From Diplonema japonicum (taxonomy: Eukaryota > Euglenozoa > Diplonemea > Diplonemida > Diplonemidae), in assembly GCA_964019335.1 (NCBI GenBank), contig OZ025656.1, positions 680,001-744,000 on the forward strand: DNA of 64,000 nucleotides. Reading direction: 5' to 3'. The notes under the pieces were generated by a model. It made no database searches and was not told where the DNA came from. It saw only the letters and a program-made list of their open reading frames with translations. The translations under genes and the position numbers were made by a program. Positions 11,287 to 22,084 of the stretch are shown piece after piece; within the stretch, counting starts at the first letter, position 1; each line of letters begins with the position of its first letter.

Positions 11287-14154
11287 ATGGTCCATAGTCC
11301 TCGTAAACAGCGCAGTTCGGAGTCGGAATGGTCTGGGCATGATGCGGTTGTGGCCCTTTCCGACCCAGAGGGCGTAAGGGGGAGAGTCAGCATCGAAGAT
11401 GATGGGTGGCGTTGGGCTTCAAAGGTAGGCAGGGACACCGCTACCGTTGTGCGCGGCCTAACTGACGACAACAGGAACCTACGAGCTGAGCTGCAGGTTC
11501 AAAGGGCACGGCTTGCCAGAGCGGAGTCACGTGTGCAGCATGGTAGATGTGAGGCCATTTCGCAACTGAAGCTCAACTCTCTCGAGAAGCTGAAGACCAA
11601 CGCCCAGGCAGCCTCTATGGCTGAGACTCGCGTCAAGATCTCTCGTTGCTTAGAGCGCCATGCGGTCGTCCGCCTGCTGTCGTCCTACTACTACAAATGG
11701 AAAGGTGGCAGGGTGTCTTCTAATAGCTGCCGCCCTGTTGTCATCCGAAAAACAATATCTGCTTTTTGTCGCGAACAACCAGTAGTGCAATGCTGCTTTT
11801 CAACTTGGAAGGCGTACAGCCGCGTTGCGTCATTGAGTAGGAAAGTTGCGCAGCAGGAAGAATCAGCAAGGGATGCAGCTGCGCAGCTGCAAGAAGCCAC
11901 AACGGCATTTAATGAGAAGGAGCTGCGATACTTGACCGAGATCAGCAGTTTGGAGGACCTTCTTGATAAAGAAGAAGAGCGCAGTTTGACGCTCTCCCCC
12001 TGCGATGATCAGGGCGATTTGTTTAGCAGAACTGTGCCAGTTGCATTCTCCCAAGGAGTTGTTGAAGCAAAAACAGAGGAGACATTGCACAGCAGGCAGG
12101 GCACGCCAATCACCTCACCGACAGAGGCTCCGAAGCATCCTAAGACAGTGCAAACCTCCACGAACACAAGCAGGCCTCCTACTCCTAGGCGGAATTCGTT
12201 GCGGAGTCACCAGGGAACACCTTTCCATGTGCCCTTCTGCCCAAGTGGTGCTCTTCGCAGCAACCAAGCTACGCCCATTCAGGCAGAGCTTCTCCTTCCA
12301 ATTCGTGACCCTCTTCAGAGCTGCCAGGCCACTCCTATCCACTGCGCTGCCGACGCCCCTGAAGCCCTTCATAGCAACATGGGCACTCCAATACAGTCAC
12401 CACAGGAAGCAGTCGTCCCAGAGTACAGGTCTCTGCACAGTAAGCAGGGCACGCCTGTTCAGTCACCACAGGAAGCAGTTGTCCCAGAGCACAGGCCTCT
12501 GCACAGCAATCAAGGCACGCCTGTTCAATCACCACGAGCGCATGTTGCTCTGCACAGCAACGAAGGTACACCTGTCCAGTCACCCAAAGCGACGCACGCA
12601 GCCCTCCGCAGCAAGCAGGGCACTCCTGTCCAGTCTTCGGCAGGGTTCCGAGCTGTGCTTGACAGCAGCCAGGCTACGCCCATTCATTTTCCTGCTGGTT
12701 TCCATCATGGGCCCCTTCAAAGCAATTGTGCCACGCCCATGCTGAATCCAGCTGAGGTCAGTTACATACCTGAAACGAGACATTATGCCATGAACACCAC
12801 CAACCTGAACACGCCATGTATGAGCCACGCTACGCCCTCGCAGGTGTCTTCTGTGCCTTTGCCTCCAGTTGCAACCAGACCAGCGACACCGTCTGAGTTG
12901 CCTCTGCCAATGGAGGCTGAGGTACACATCGGGACACCTGACCCCCTCCCTTCCACGCCACCAATCCCTCATGCGCCTTATGAAGCAGCGTTGTTCGCAG
13001 ACATAATGGTGACTAACGAGAAGCTGGAGGCAGAGCTCCAAGACACGCGTAGAGAAGCCGAGCAGCAGACCAGTGTGGAGAAAAGGAAAGCAAATAACTT
13101 AGCTGTAAAGGTAGCCACAATTGTGTCAAGCCACAGCACAAGGAGGATGTTGGTGGCATGCTTTGGCAGGTGGGTGCGTTATTGCGGAAAACAAAAAGTG
13201 GCAAGGCTACAGAACGCGCCACTGACCACTAGAGCAGAGAGAGAAGCTGCCTCGAAGTCCCTGGCCACCAGAAGCAGTCTGAGACTCGTTGGATTATACT
13301 TCATTCGACTGCAGATCGTTTGCAGGTTAAGGAAGCTACAGAAGAATGTTCCCAGCAGCCACAGTCACTCTGCAGTAGAAGAACGCCACTGTCGACAGAA
13401 GAATGCCTTATCAGGGCATGTGCATAGGTTGTCGGTGATGAGGCTGTGCTACGACAGGCTTGCAAGACTGGTGTCTGCTAGGAGTATCAAAAAGCAGGCT
13501 GCGAAGGCATTGATGGCTCTGAGTATGAGGAATTTGCTGCGCAGATATTACGGGCTTCTGAAGAGAAGCAATGAAAAAGAGCAGAGGTCAAAAATGCTTG
13601 AAAAAGAAATGAAAGGGGGAAAAGGGGCAAGGGTGTCCGATGGCTCTGTGAGCTTCCAGGACCCTACCACAGGGAACAGGGTTGTATTAGGCCTGGCACA
13701 ACGAGGCCTGAAGTATACTGTGAGCGGGCAGACCAGGCCTGTCATAAGATCTGTGACGCTGAAGGCGGAAGCGGTGCTGATGTTCCCTGGGGTGCATCCA
13801 AAGAGGGGTGTGACCATCCCCATAGAGGAGCTCCACACCGTTCTCCCTGGACTGCGGCAGTTAGTGAACTCTGTTGATATGAATCATAACTTTGGCTGCC
13901 TGCAGCCTTATGAGGAACGCGTAGCTATGTTACCCCAACGAACACCCTCCCCGTACAGAGCACGTTCTGTATCCACCCCTCGCCCTCAGCCACAACCTGT
14001 GTACACTCCCACCACACCGTCGCCTGCTTCTAAACGTGACATGCTCTCACCACCCAGCAGCAACCGATACTCCTCTCCCACCAGGGCCGTCACACACCGC
14101 AGCCCATGGATCCCACCACCTGGGAACAGCAGCCCTCCCAGGAGGCGTCGTTGA
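11287..14154 (+). CDS. TP-repeat protein with Sfi1-like Trp motifs
   Basis: This is a 955-residue single exon. Residues about 267-488 are eleven degenerate 12-22 residue repeats with the core LHSNQGTPVQSP; nearly every unit keeps Thr-Pro, a possible site for proline-directed kinases. On both sides are short helical motifs ending in an aromatic pair and Trp or Leu (YYYKWK near 134, CFSTWK near 170, CFGRWV near 624, then CYDRLA and YYGLLK near 720-755). These resemble Sfi1-type centrin-binding repeats. Coiled coil lies between them, and the C-terminal 60 residues are Ser/Pro/Arg-rich. A centrosomal or basal-body scaffold is a reasonable inference, not proven. An out-of-frame ATG at 11282 opens a 32-codon upstream frame overlapping the start. 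Confidence 0.75.
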   Translation: MVHSPRKQRSSESEWSGHDAVVALSDPEGVRGRVSIEDDGWRWASKVGRDTATVVRGLTDDNRNLRAELQVQRARLARAESRVQHGRCEAISQLKLNSLEKLKTNAQAASMAETRVKISRCLERHAVVRLLSSYYYKWKGGRVSSNSCRPVVIRKTISAFCREQPVVQCCFSTWKAYSRVASLSRKVAQQEESARDAAAQLQEATTAFNEKELRYLTEISSLEDLLDKEEERSLTLSPCDDQGDLFSRTVPVAFSQGVVEAKTEETLHSRQGTPITSPTEAPKHPKTVQTSTNTSRPPTPRRNSLRSHQGTPFHVPFCPSGALRSNQATPIQAELLLPIRDPLQSCQATPIHCAADAPEALHSNMGTPIQSPQEAVVPEYRSLHSKQGTPVQSPQEAVVPEHRPLHSNQGTPVQSPRAHVALHSNEGTPVQSPKATHAALRSKQGTPVQSSAGFRAVLDSSQATPIHFPAGFHHGPLQSNCATPMLNPAEVSYIPETRHYAMNTTNLNTPCMSHATPSQVSSVPLPPVATRPATPSELPLPMEAEVHIGTPDPLPSTPPIPHAPYEAALFADIMVTNEKLEAELQDTRREAEQQTSVEKRKANNLAVKVATIVSSHSTRRMLVACFGRWVRYCGKQKVARLQNAPLTTRAEREAASKSLATRSSLRLVGLYFIRLQIVCRLRKLQKNVPSSHSHSAVEERHCRQKNALSGHVHRLSVMRLCYDRLARLVSARSIKKQAAKALMALSMRNLLRRYYGLLKRSNEKEQRSKMLEKEMKGGKGARVSDGSVSFQDPTTGNRVVLGLAQRGLKYTVSGQTRPVIRSVTLKAEAVLMFPGVHPKRGVTIPIEELHTVLPGLRQLVNSVDMNHNFGCLQPYEERVAMLPQRTPSPYRARSVSTPRPQPQPVYTPTTPSPASKRDMLSPPSSNRYSSPTRAVTHRSPWIPPPGNSSPPRRRR

Positions 14155-14238
14155 TCTGAATCCTAAATGTATATCTGTACTGTACTTCCTTACATTATTT
14201 CAGTTTATTTTCTGTTTCAAATAGCGTTCATTTACAGG

Positions 14239-16557
14239 ATGGCGGCTTATGTCGTGCGGTGCGAGAGCAGCCTCCCCGAAGAAGACCTTCGCGCGGTGTG
14301 CCAGACATATGGCAGTTTAGAAGTAACCGGGAAGGTTGTGAGGTTTTCAAACGAAGACGACGGAAAGCGGTTCAGGGAGGACCTTGACGGGGTCGACGCG
14401 GAGGGACTAGGAAGGTTCACCGTGATACACGTTCCGCGGGCACTGGTGCGCAATGTGACATCGGAGGGAATGTTCTACTGTGATCTTTGCAGGGAATGGG
14501 ATATTGAAGACTTGTCTGACCACAAGCAGCGTGAACACCACTTTGACTACTCTGACGTGAGCAACTTGGTTTTGAAAGACTGCGACAAAAAGGTTTTGGG
14601 CGAAAAGCTACTGAGACAGGTCTCTTTCGACAAAATGACGGCCGACAGGTGGGAACGTGTCAGGCATCTGCATGATGACCTCAACAATGTACTTGGGACA
14701 CATGAAGCAAGCCTCATTCCTTTTGGCTCCTGCCAGCAGTACTTGAACAACGCTTCGAGTGACGTCGATTTCGCATTGAACGTGTCTTCCCCGTCACCTG
14801 ACGTGCTTGCTGAGGTGCATGAATTGCTTTGCAAGGTGTTCCCAAAGAACTCTCTCACCCTTATGACCTCAGCTCGTGTCCCTGTCATTAAGTACACACC
14901 ACGAAACGCAATCCCTTTCACGGCCACCACATCGGTTCAGCTCATGGGGCCAGATGGACCTGTCTCTTGCGATGAGTCTGCTGCCCTATGCTTAGTGGCC
15001 TCTGATCCTGCGTATTCTTACCTAGGAGCCCTGCCATGGTACCCTTTTAGCATTCCTTTTGACATCTCTCTAGACACGCGTGGCGTTTTGAACTCACGGC
15101 TCATTCGGAACTACATCACGCAGTGCCCTGTTACTGCTTGGTTGTGCATGCTGGCAAAGAGTTTTTGCAAGAAAAGTGGTGTCATTGCTGCAACGAGAGG
15201 CATGCTGACCTCATATGCGACGGTGCTGCTTGTCATCTTCTACGGAGTCGAGCATGGCCTGCTGCGGCATGTGTCGACAGCGCAGATGGCAGCTGCTGAT
15301 ATTGCAGAAAAGATGGTCGAGTGGAGGGAAGAAGCAGCACCGCAGCCGGAACTGCTTGCCGAGCATTGGACCGGCTTCTTGAAGTACTACGTTTTAAACA
15401 TAGACCATGTGGTAGTCACTTTGCGCGATCAGGAGCTGAACCTGGGGTGCAGTGAGAGTATTAAAGACTGGAAAGCCGTGCAGGTCATCGACCCCTATGT
15501 GGACCTAAACCTGGGACGAGGTATCGGTGCGCTCCGTGTGGACTTCATCAAAGATGCACTTTGCAAGGAGCTCCGGGCGGTGAGCTCCAGGGACTTAAAA
15601 GGGTCTGAACATTACTATGGCATGCTGCAGAATGAGGACACGTGTAAGAATTGGCTGCTACTAGCGGAAGCAATAGGAGAAGAGAATGGGTGTTCCAAGA
15701 TAGGTGTGACGGAGAGGCAAGCGCTGGGCATTGCTGCTAGCATGTCCCCCACAGCGCGGCAGCTAGTGGACATCTTGCTGCACCTTGACAGAATTGGTAC
15801 TGCTTACAACGTGTACCCGAAGGTGCTGCAGCAGGACCCGTTTCATGTTGTAGCTCTATTAAGGAGAGGAGTGCAGCTAGGGAAGAAGGGACGGCACTAC
15901 TTCATGGAGGTACTGAACAGGACGACAGACTCGGTGGTGTACGCGGCAGCTCTGGGCAATGTGGGCATGTTGATGGAGGCAGGCGATCTGGTGGATGTAA
16001 AGGGAATGACGATGAGCAAGCAGGGTGTGCTTTGCAAGGCTATTGAAACAGCACCCGGCACCATTCCTCTGTGGAAAGAACTGTGCCGCGTGGTAGCCGA
16101 AGACGAAGAGAGCGACGAGGTGGTGGTCAGTGGTGTGGCTTTTACAAGAGTACGCCTATTCTCTCACGTCATCGAATTACAGACAAGCTGCAAGGGCATA
16201 GCGAAGAGCGCTAACGAAGAATTCCTTCTCCTTGCAAAACAACTTCACACGTCCTCATCTACAACTGTCGTAAGCGGGAAGGAGGTTGGGGTTCCCACGT
16301 GCCTAAAGGCCGTGTACAAGCTGACAGGCAAACCCGTCCCCAATGGCACAGCGCTATTTACGAGTAAACGTCCAACAGACACCCTCACACAGAGCGTCCT
16401 AGAGCGTGGGGGCGAGCCTTTCATCAAAGCCAAGCTCTCGCACGTTCACGTCGTGACCGCACTGGTCGCGTGTTTCGACGCCAGTGATGATGAAGCGATG
16501 GGCATGCTTGAGTCTGTCAAGGTGCAGCATCCTAAGTTAGTAGTTGTGGTGGTGTAG
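14239..16557 (+). CDS. Non-canonical poly(A)/terminal uridylyl transferase
   Basis: The protein of 772 residues starts at an ATG one base after a TTTACAG acceptor. An RRM-like fold may occupy residues 1-70. A C2H2-type finger follows at about 79-104 (CDLC then H and HH). The nucleotidyltransferase core has FGS near 162, the SDVDF Asp pair near 175, and a third acidic strand FDISLD near 275. The PAP-associated region follows, with SYATVLLVIF and IDPYVDLNLGRG near 417. It probably adds U or A to RNA 3' ends. The N-terminal zinc finger recalls kinetoplastid RET1-type TUTases, but no mitochondrial presequence is obvious, so the substrate and compartment are open. The C-terminal 250 residues have no recognised domain. 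Confidence 0.82.
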   Translation: MAAYVVRCESSLPEEDLRAVCQTYGSLEVTGKVVRFSNEDDGKRFREDLDGVDAEGLGRFTVIHVPRALVRNVTSEGMFYCDLCREWDIEDLSDHKQREHHFDYSDVSNLVLKDCDKKVLGEKLLRQVSFDKMTADRWERVRHLHDDLNNVLGTHEASLIPFGSCQQYLNNASSDVDFALNVSSPSPDVLAEVHELLCKVFPKNSLTLMTSARVPVIKYTPRNAIPFTATTSVQLMGPDGPVSCDESAALCLVASDPAYSYLGALPWYPFSIPFDISLDTRGVLNSRLIRNYITQCPVTAWLCMLAKSFCKKSGVIAATRGMLTSYATVLLVIFYGVEHGLLRHVSTAQMAAADIAEKMVEWREEAAPQPELLAEHWTGFLKYYVLNIDHVVVTLRDQELNLGCSESIKDWKAVQVIDPYVDLNLGRGIGALRVDFIKDALCKELRAVSSRDLKGSEHYYGMLQNEDTCKNWLLLAEAIGEENGCSKIGVTERQALGIAASMSPTARQLVDILLHLDRIGTAYNVYPKVLQQDPFHVVALLRRGVQLGKKGRHYFMEVLNRTTDSVVYAAALGNVGMLMEAGDLVDVKGMTMSKQGVLCKAIETAPGTIPLWKELCRVVAEDEESDEVVVSGVAFTRVRLFSHVIELQTSCKGIAKSANEEFLLLAKQLHTSSSTTVVSGKEVGVPTCLKAVYKLTGKPVPNGTALFTSKRPTDTLTQSVLERGGEPFIKAKLSHVHVVTALVACFDASDDEAMGMLESVKVQHPKLVVVVV

Positions 16558-16619
16558 AGTTCTTTCCTCTTGATGTTTCATTCTTATTACTTTAGTTCAA
16601 ATCAAAACAGGAGGCCAAA

Positions 16620-19600
16620 ATGGAGTTCACGCCATCACATGGCTTGGCGAGTGGCCTTGTGGAGACGCCCATGGGCGTTATGCCTACCCCTTTCGGGTTA
16701 GATTTCTCGGAAGCAGCAACACCGGCACCCACACCAGCACCCGCGCACTCACCGCGTCATTTTATCACCGAAGCAGCGGACCGTAGCCCTTCACTCGCAT
16801 ACGAGGTGCACAGCGGGTCTGCCGACAAGGAGTTCAGTGACAGGCTGGAACAAATGGAAATAACAGGGAAGGCAACCACGGTGGAAGGAGAATGTGAGAT
16901 CATGAGGAGGTTTGTGGTGCCATTGCAGAAGCAAGCCACCAGCCTTGGGGAGCAGCCGAGCGACGTGTTCAGTGCCATGGAACGAGTGGCTGCGTCCAAG
17001 CTTAAGGAAGACGTCCGTGAGGAGGCCCACACTTGGGAGTTGGTTTTCTTCCTTCTTCGCGACTCTCTTAAAACTTACAACGGGCAGTATGCCTCAGAGA
17101 CGATATCGAATAGAATCCAAGCTGTGCCACAGCACAGGTGGTGGGCTGCATCCCACAAACAACTTCTCGCACTCCGCCTCTGTTGGGACTTCAATTTCCG
17201 AAGAGCCCTCCTTGTCCTCATCTGGCTCGAGAGGGTCTATGCATCCACCAGCAGCGCTGATAAGAAGAGGGAGCAGTACATCCCTTCCGGCTACAGGGTA
17301 AACACTGCCAGACTCATTCAGTCAGGACAAGGTGGAATGCTTTGCCCAACAACAAAGAGAAAGCTCGTTTCCAGCCTCAACTTCGACGCTCCAAGAAGGT
17401 ATGCAGCAAGGTTGACGTAACAAACCCCAAAATACAGCGAATGCGCCCATCTCCACCCTGCTGATGAAGAAGCGGAGAGGACCCTCTACCAAGTAGTCCT
17501 GCAGCATCTGAGATGCGGCCATGTAGATGCCGCAAGAAGACTGTGTGAAGAGAAGGGCTACACTCAGTGCGCTGCGTTGCTCCAAGAGAGCTGCGAAACA
17601 CTACAGCACATACCTGGTGCACATACACCATTCCCTCCTTTGGAGGTTCAGCTACCGCAGGAGATCACGGAACGGTTCGGCCTGAAGGACGACGGCCACA
17701 TGCAGCTAAACACTACCAGATATAGCTTCTCAGCAGCCTTATGTGATCTATCTGAAGATGTATGTTTATCATTAACACACTGTCACTCTCACAGGACACA
17801 GCACCCGGTGGTATCAACCAGAAAGCGGTATTCTCTGCTTTGGTTGGTATCCCAAGTACCATGTTGATGGGGCTCAGCAACAGCACCTCCTTTAGGGACG
17901 TGCTGTGGGCATCTCTCCGGGGGTACAACGAGCATATGACGCACGATATCTTGCACCCTTTCCTAGCAGGGCACGAGGACTACATCGCTGAGGACGCTGC
18001 TAACGTGCTGCACAAGACTATGCCCACTTCGTCTGTACTTGCCGAGCTTGCAAACAACGCGCTTGCGGGCTGCACCGACCCCTTCTCCCAACTCCAGTCA
18101 CTGCTTATCCAGTTATTTGGTGACAAGTCATGCACCAGCATCGAGAGCTTCAAGCAGCTATTTGCGTTCCTTCACGAAACAACGAGCACCCACGCGCCAC
18201 GCCTCTCTGCCCACCTCGCGATGCAGATGTGGAGGTGCAGACACTACGTGCTTGGCGACATCCTCGACGAGCAGGACCACGACACCTTGGCACAGCACCT
18301 CGACTCCATCATCACCGCCTACGCACGCCACCTGTGTGCCAACAACATCTCTCAGCCCGACCTCCTCCTCTCCATCGTGCCCTTCCTGGCGTCGAAGATG
18401 GAAGTCAATCGCGTTCAGCTTGTTTCTGAATTTTGCGTAATCCTCACTGCAAACAGAAGTGAGGCGACATGCGATGCTCTCTGCGAAAAGCTCGTCAACA
18501 GATTGCAAGAAGTGGGGGTGTCAGGCCCTGAAGTAATGACTGGTGCGCAGAAGCTCCTTGCCGCAGGCCCGTGGAAGGTGGTTGAAGAATGGGGTGTACC
18601 GATAGTGCCGAAGGAGACAACTCGCATGAGCGACATGATCGAGTCCATCAGGCTGCTCACCTTCATTCCGTTGCAGAGTGTGGAGGCCCTCACCAGTTTC
18701 AACTACAACTGTAGGCTGCTTGTGAGCTCTATGATGATGAAGACAGAGAGCCTCCGGGCGGCAGTTGGGCGGGGTGTGGAGACTATGGAGGAAATCGACA
18801 AGTTGCAGGGTGACGTAACAAGGTGCCTTGATGGACTGCAGAGCATGTTTGGGAGGGTGTACGAGCACATACAGGCTCAGTTCGAGCTGCAGAAAATACG
18901 GGAGTGCCCTAGCACGCCCAGCTTCGCTCGACTCGTGACGGAGAGGATGGAAGCCAAGCATTGGGAGGTGTACACGAAGAGCGCGACGGCACTAGCGCAG
19001 TGGCAGGGGGAGGTACAGAGGAAGCCGGTGGTTACAGAAGCAGCAAAGGTGGTGGCGAACGAGCTGTCAAGGGCGAACGCGACGGCGCTGCTGCAGCAGT
19101 CGAAAATGCAGAAAGAGAAGCAGGCTTACAAGGAGTGGCTTCTTCGCGAGAAGAAAGCGCGAACGGTGTTCAAAGAGTCGGCACTGCAGATGGTCACGAA
19201 GGTGAGGGACTCGTTCTGGCTGGTGGACCTCCGATGTGTGTTGGACGAACTAGAGCCTGTCGACAGGGTGCAGGCGAACGATTGGCTGATGGAACGGGAG
19301 AGTTGTCTGAGTGAACTGCGAAAGAAGGTGATCCCACATATTGCTGAATGCACATTGGAAATGTTTGCGATCCACGGCGACCACCTCAGCACGCAGGACA
19401 GGCTAGAGGAGTGCCAAGAGTATGTCACCATCACAAATATCACCCTCTACTCACCCTCTACAGTTGTGTCGATATCGTAGATGCGCTGGTTGGAGATGAC
19501 GTGGCTGATACCCAGTCTTTAATGGAGTGCTTCACAGACAGCACACAGGCGGCACGTATTGTTGCTTACTGTGGAAGGTATTTTTAAGGGTACCCAGGGA

Positions 19601-19713
19601 CGTACACACCACACAGGATTGACTGCTTCGAGACAGACTGTCAACGGGCAATGAAGGCCTACCCCGACCTCGCAGAGCCCGAGCTCACAGCCCTCCTCGT
19701 CTGCGAGATGTAG
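16620..19713 (+). CDS. NUP107: Nup107/Nup84-like scaffold nucleoporin
   Basis: Five exons (16620-17398, 17438-17759, 17795-19419, 19464-19577, 19617-19713) encode about 978 residues; the introns are 35-44 nt and all splice in frame. The protein is mostly helical. Exon 2 carries the family's most recognisable segment, LRCGHVDAARRLCEEKGYTQ followed by CAALLQ, matching the Nup107/Nup84 pattern of a short helix pair followed by WrAA-like residues. Exon 1 has TWELVFFLLRDSL and a later IWLERVYA segment. The N-terminal 60 residues are Pro/Thr-rich. As part of the Y-complex it would help form the outer ring of the nuclear pore. Assignment rests on motif recall and should be verified by profile search. 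Confidence 0.7.
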
Positions 19714-20034
19714 GATGGCTGTTCGTTTTCTTCCTCCTCTCCATTTATGATCATAGAAAAAATCTGAAGTTTTTTATTTTACTTTACTGTTTGTAGTGTT
19801 GCAGCGGCCCGTGGTGGGGTGCTGGGGGAGTGTGCAGTCCTCTTAATCAGAAATTAACAAAAAGGAGAAAAAAAGAAGAAGAAGAAGAAGAAAGAAAAAG
19901 GTGGTATAATCGCCAACAGAAAGTGTTTTTTTTTCTTCTCTTTTTTCCTTTTTGCCTTTTCTTTTTCTTCAAAGATAAAAAAGACGAGTAGCATTCCTAA
20001 GCCCTTGACGTCGTGCCCACTTCCTTCAGGTAAG
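19714..20034. other. Intergenic region with pyrimidine tract
   Basis: The 321 nt contain a GAA-rich run near 19865-19900, then a T-rich tract (19925-19970) and an AG at about 20029 just before the next start codon. This fits a polyadenylation region followed by a trans-splice acceptor. No gene is seen. Confidence 0.6.
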
Positions 20035-20997
20035 ATGTCCGGCGAAGGGTTCAAGCACGAGGTCAGTGAGGTGGAGGATGCAGAGGAGCCCGTCAGGCTG
20101 CAGAGAGCAGAAAGGGTCCTTCAGGATAGGTTGGGGAACATCACGCTAGTGATAGAAAAGTGCTCAAACGAGTTCAATCAGCAGGCAGTGTTGAGGACAG
20201 CAGAGGCGATGGGGGTCCAGAGGGTGTACCTTGTGAGGCCCACCCTCCCAAAGAGGCACGCTAATAAGCAGAAGGAGCGTGCCAAGGCTGGAAAGGGCGC
20301 AGAGTTTGAATGGGGTGCTGGTGTTGGCGTGACGTCTGGTTGTGAGCGGTGGCTCACAGCGAAGTATTTCCAAACCACTGAGGAGTGCATCAAGGCCTTA
20401 CGCGAGGAGTCTCACACAATCTGGGCCACCGACCTTGCTTTAGAAGCTGTCTGTCTTGATGATGACTTCAAGTCTTCGAAATATTGCCCTTCCACGCTTC
20501 CCAAGAAAGTAGCCCTCGTTGTCGGCAGCGAAGCAGAAGGTGTCTCAAGGGAGATGCTCGACGAGGCTGACCTTCGTGTGTACCTCCCAATGCACGGCTT
20601 CACAGACTCCTTCAACGTGGGTGTCGCAGCTGCTTTGGGCCTGCAGAAGGTCATTGACCTCCTAGGCAGAGAGGCGCTCCACCCTTCTGACATGACTGCT
20701 CTCCGACAGTCATGGATTAAGCTCCTTTGCACCAACCCCACTATCACTGAAACACTGGGTTCGTACCTCGGCTCTGCCAAGGTCCCCACACCGCTTGATG
20801 ACCTTCGCGCTGGTCGCGGCAACCCCAACGGCCCCAGAATGATCAAAAAGGTAAAGAAGCGGCAGGAAGAAGCTGAGAGACAGAGGACACAGAAGCAAGC
20901 ACCGAAACCCAAATTCACTTTGCCAAGCTACACGGCCCCCATTGCCTTTGCAGCAGCCACCTTTGCCGCGGGGTACATGGCCGGGAGGAGGTCTTGA
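20035..20997 (+). CDS. TrmH/SpoU-type RNA 2'-O-methyltransferase, possibly tail-anchored
   Basis: This single exon encodes 320 residues. The SPOUT knot motifs are clear: motif 1 ITLVIEKCSNEFNQQAVLRT with AEAMG, motif 2 VALVVGSEAEGVS, and motif 3 LPMHGFTDSFNVGVAAAL. These define the SAM-dependent guanosine 2'-O-methyltransferase family that modifies tRNA (TrmH-like, G18) or rRNA. The ATG at 20035 follows CTTCAGgtaag and is preferred to an upstream in-frame ATG. The C-terminus is unusual: a Lys-rich helix, then about 17 small hydrophobic residues (APIAFAAATFAAGYMAG) and Arg-Arg-Ser. This could be a weak tail anchor or an amphipathic segment. The RNA substrate cannot be told from sequence. Confidence 0.87.
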   Translation: MSGEGFKHEVSEVEDAEEPVRLQRAERVLQDRLGNITLVIEKCSNEFNQQAVLRTAEAMGVQRVYLVRPTLPKRHANKQKERAKAGKGAEFEWGAGVGVTSGCERWLTAKYFQTTEECIKALREESHTIWATDLALEAVCLDDDFKSSKYCPSTLPKKVALVVGSEAEGVSREMLDEADLRVYLPMHGFTDSFNVGVAAALGLQKVIDLLGREALHPSDMTALRQSWIKLLCTNPTITETLGSYLGSAKVPTPLDDLRAGRGNPNGPRMIKKVKKRQEEAERQRTQKQAPKPKFTLPSYTAPIAFAAATFAAGYMAGRRS

Positions 20998-21070
20998 TTT
21001 CGTTTTTCAATCATAGTATAGTACATAGTATTATCTAGTACACACGATTACAACGCAGCAGTTACACAAG

Positions 21071-22019
21071 ATGAACGAAGGCGAGCTCCCCGTTGACTGG
21101 AGTGCAACGGAGCGTCACTGGCACGTATGTGGATGACAATCAATGTAATGGTACAATACAGTGGTTGCGTGGCTTTGCACCGAGCCTCAAGAAGAGTCAG
21201 GCAATATCTCGGTCGTACCGCAGCATCCTGAGCACCAGCAGTAGAGATGTACAGGCAGCCGAAGTACTTGACGAGGGAAAGCTATTGCACCCAATGGAAT
21301 TACGTTCAAAGGGTAGAGGTCTTCCGAAAATGGGACCCAAGCTGGACCCTACGAGGAGCAGATATGAGCTGGTGACGTGGCGGTGGATGCGACGGAGGTA
21401 CAGGGTAGAAGATGAGACTATCGCGAAGGGATGTATACAATTGTTTTTCCTTTCTGTGCTGCAAGGCATCATGAGCACAGCGACGTGTCTCATCGCTGGG
21501 CTCAGTGACGGAGGATGGGAGACGGAGGTGCAGATACCCCTCACGGCCCTGGGCCTTGTAGGGCTGTGCAGTGCTTACATGGGTGTCGTAGGCTCCCTGT
21601 CGGACACTTCGTCACGACTGCAACGATACTGGATCGTACAGCTGTGGCTGTTATCACTCCTAGTGTTCTTCGTCTACAGCGAATGGCACAGGCCTACTTG
21701 CACGTTTTTGCAAGCAGGCTGTGTGGACATGGAGTCTGGCACCACCGTACTTGCCATGTTGGCATGTTTCGTTCAGCTGCTTGCTGGCTACAGCGGTGTC
21801 TTCATTGCCACAACATGCTTAGACTCCATTGAGCACCGCACCGCAATCCAGAACCACATGACACTGTTTAAGTACTTCCAATATTACTGGAACGAGCTCC
21901 ACAAGCAAATCGGAGGTGGTGCTGACTCTACTTATGAGACCGAAGATGAAGAGGACGAAGAAGAGGAAGAGGAAGAGGAAACAGGTGAGGATGTTGACGA
22001 GGACACACATCGAGAATGA
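21071..22019 (+). CDS. Four-pass membrane protein, paralogue of the gene at 6331
   Basis: Exon 1 (21071-21124) starts at an ATG directly after ACACAAG; a 37-nt intron (21125-21161) joins exon 2 (21162-22019), giving 303 residues. Four hydrophobic helices occupy residues about 105-250, with a short Cys-containing loop between helices 3 and 4. Spacing and motifs match the gene at 6331, including LQ in helix 1, a GVVGSLS element and a Trp/Leu-rich helix 3, so the two are paralogues. The C-terminus is an acidic run of Glu and Asp encoded by a GAA-type repeat near 21943-21980. It lacks the Trp-rich module and long linker of its relative. Function unknown. Confidence 0.78.
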
Positions 22020-22084
22020 CGATTGCACGTCTAACTTTATTTTAACAGCAAAGTACTGCACATTCACCCCCAACCACAGGAAAC

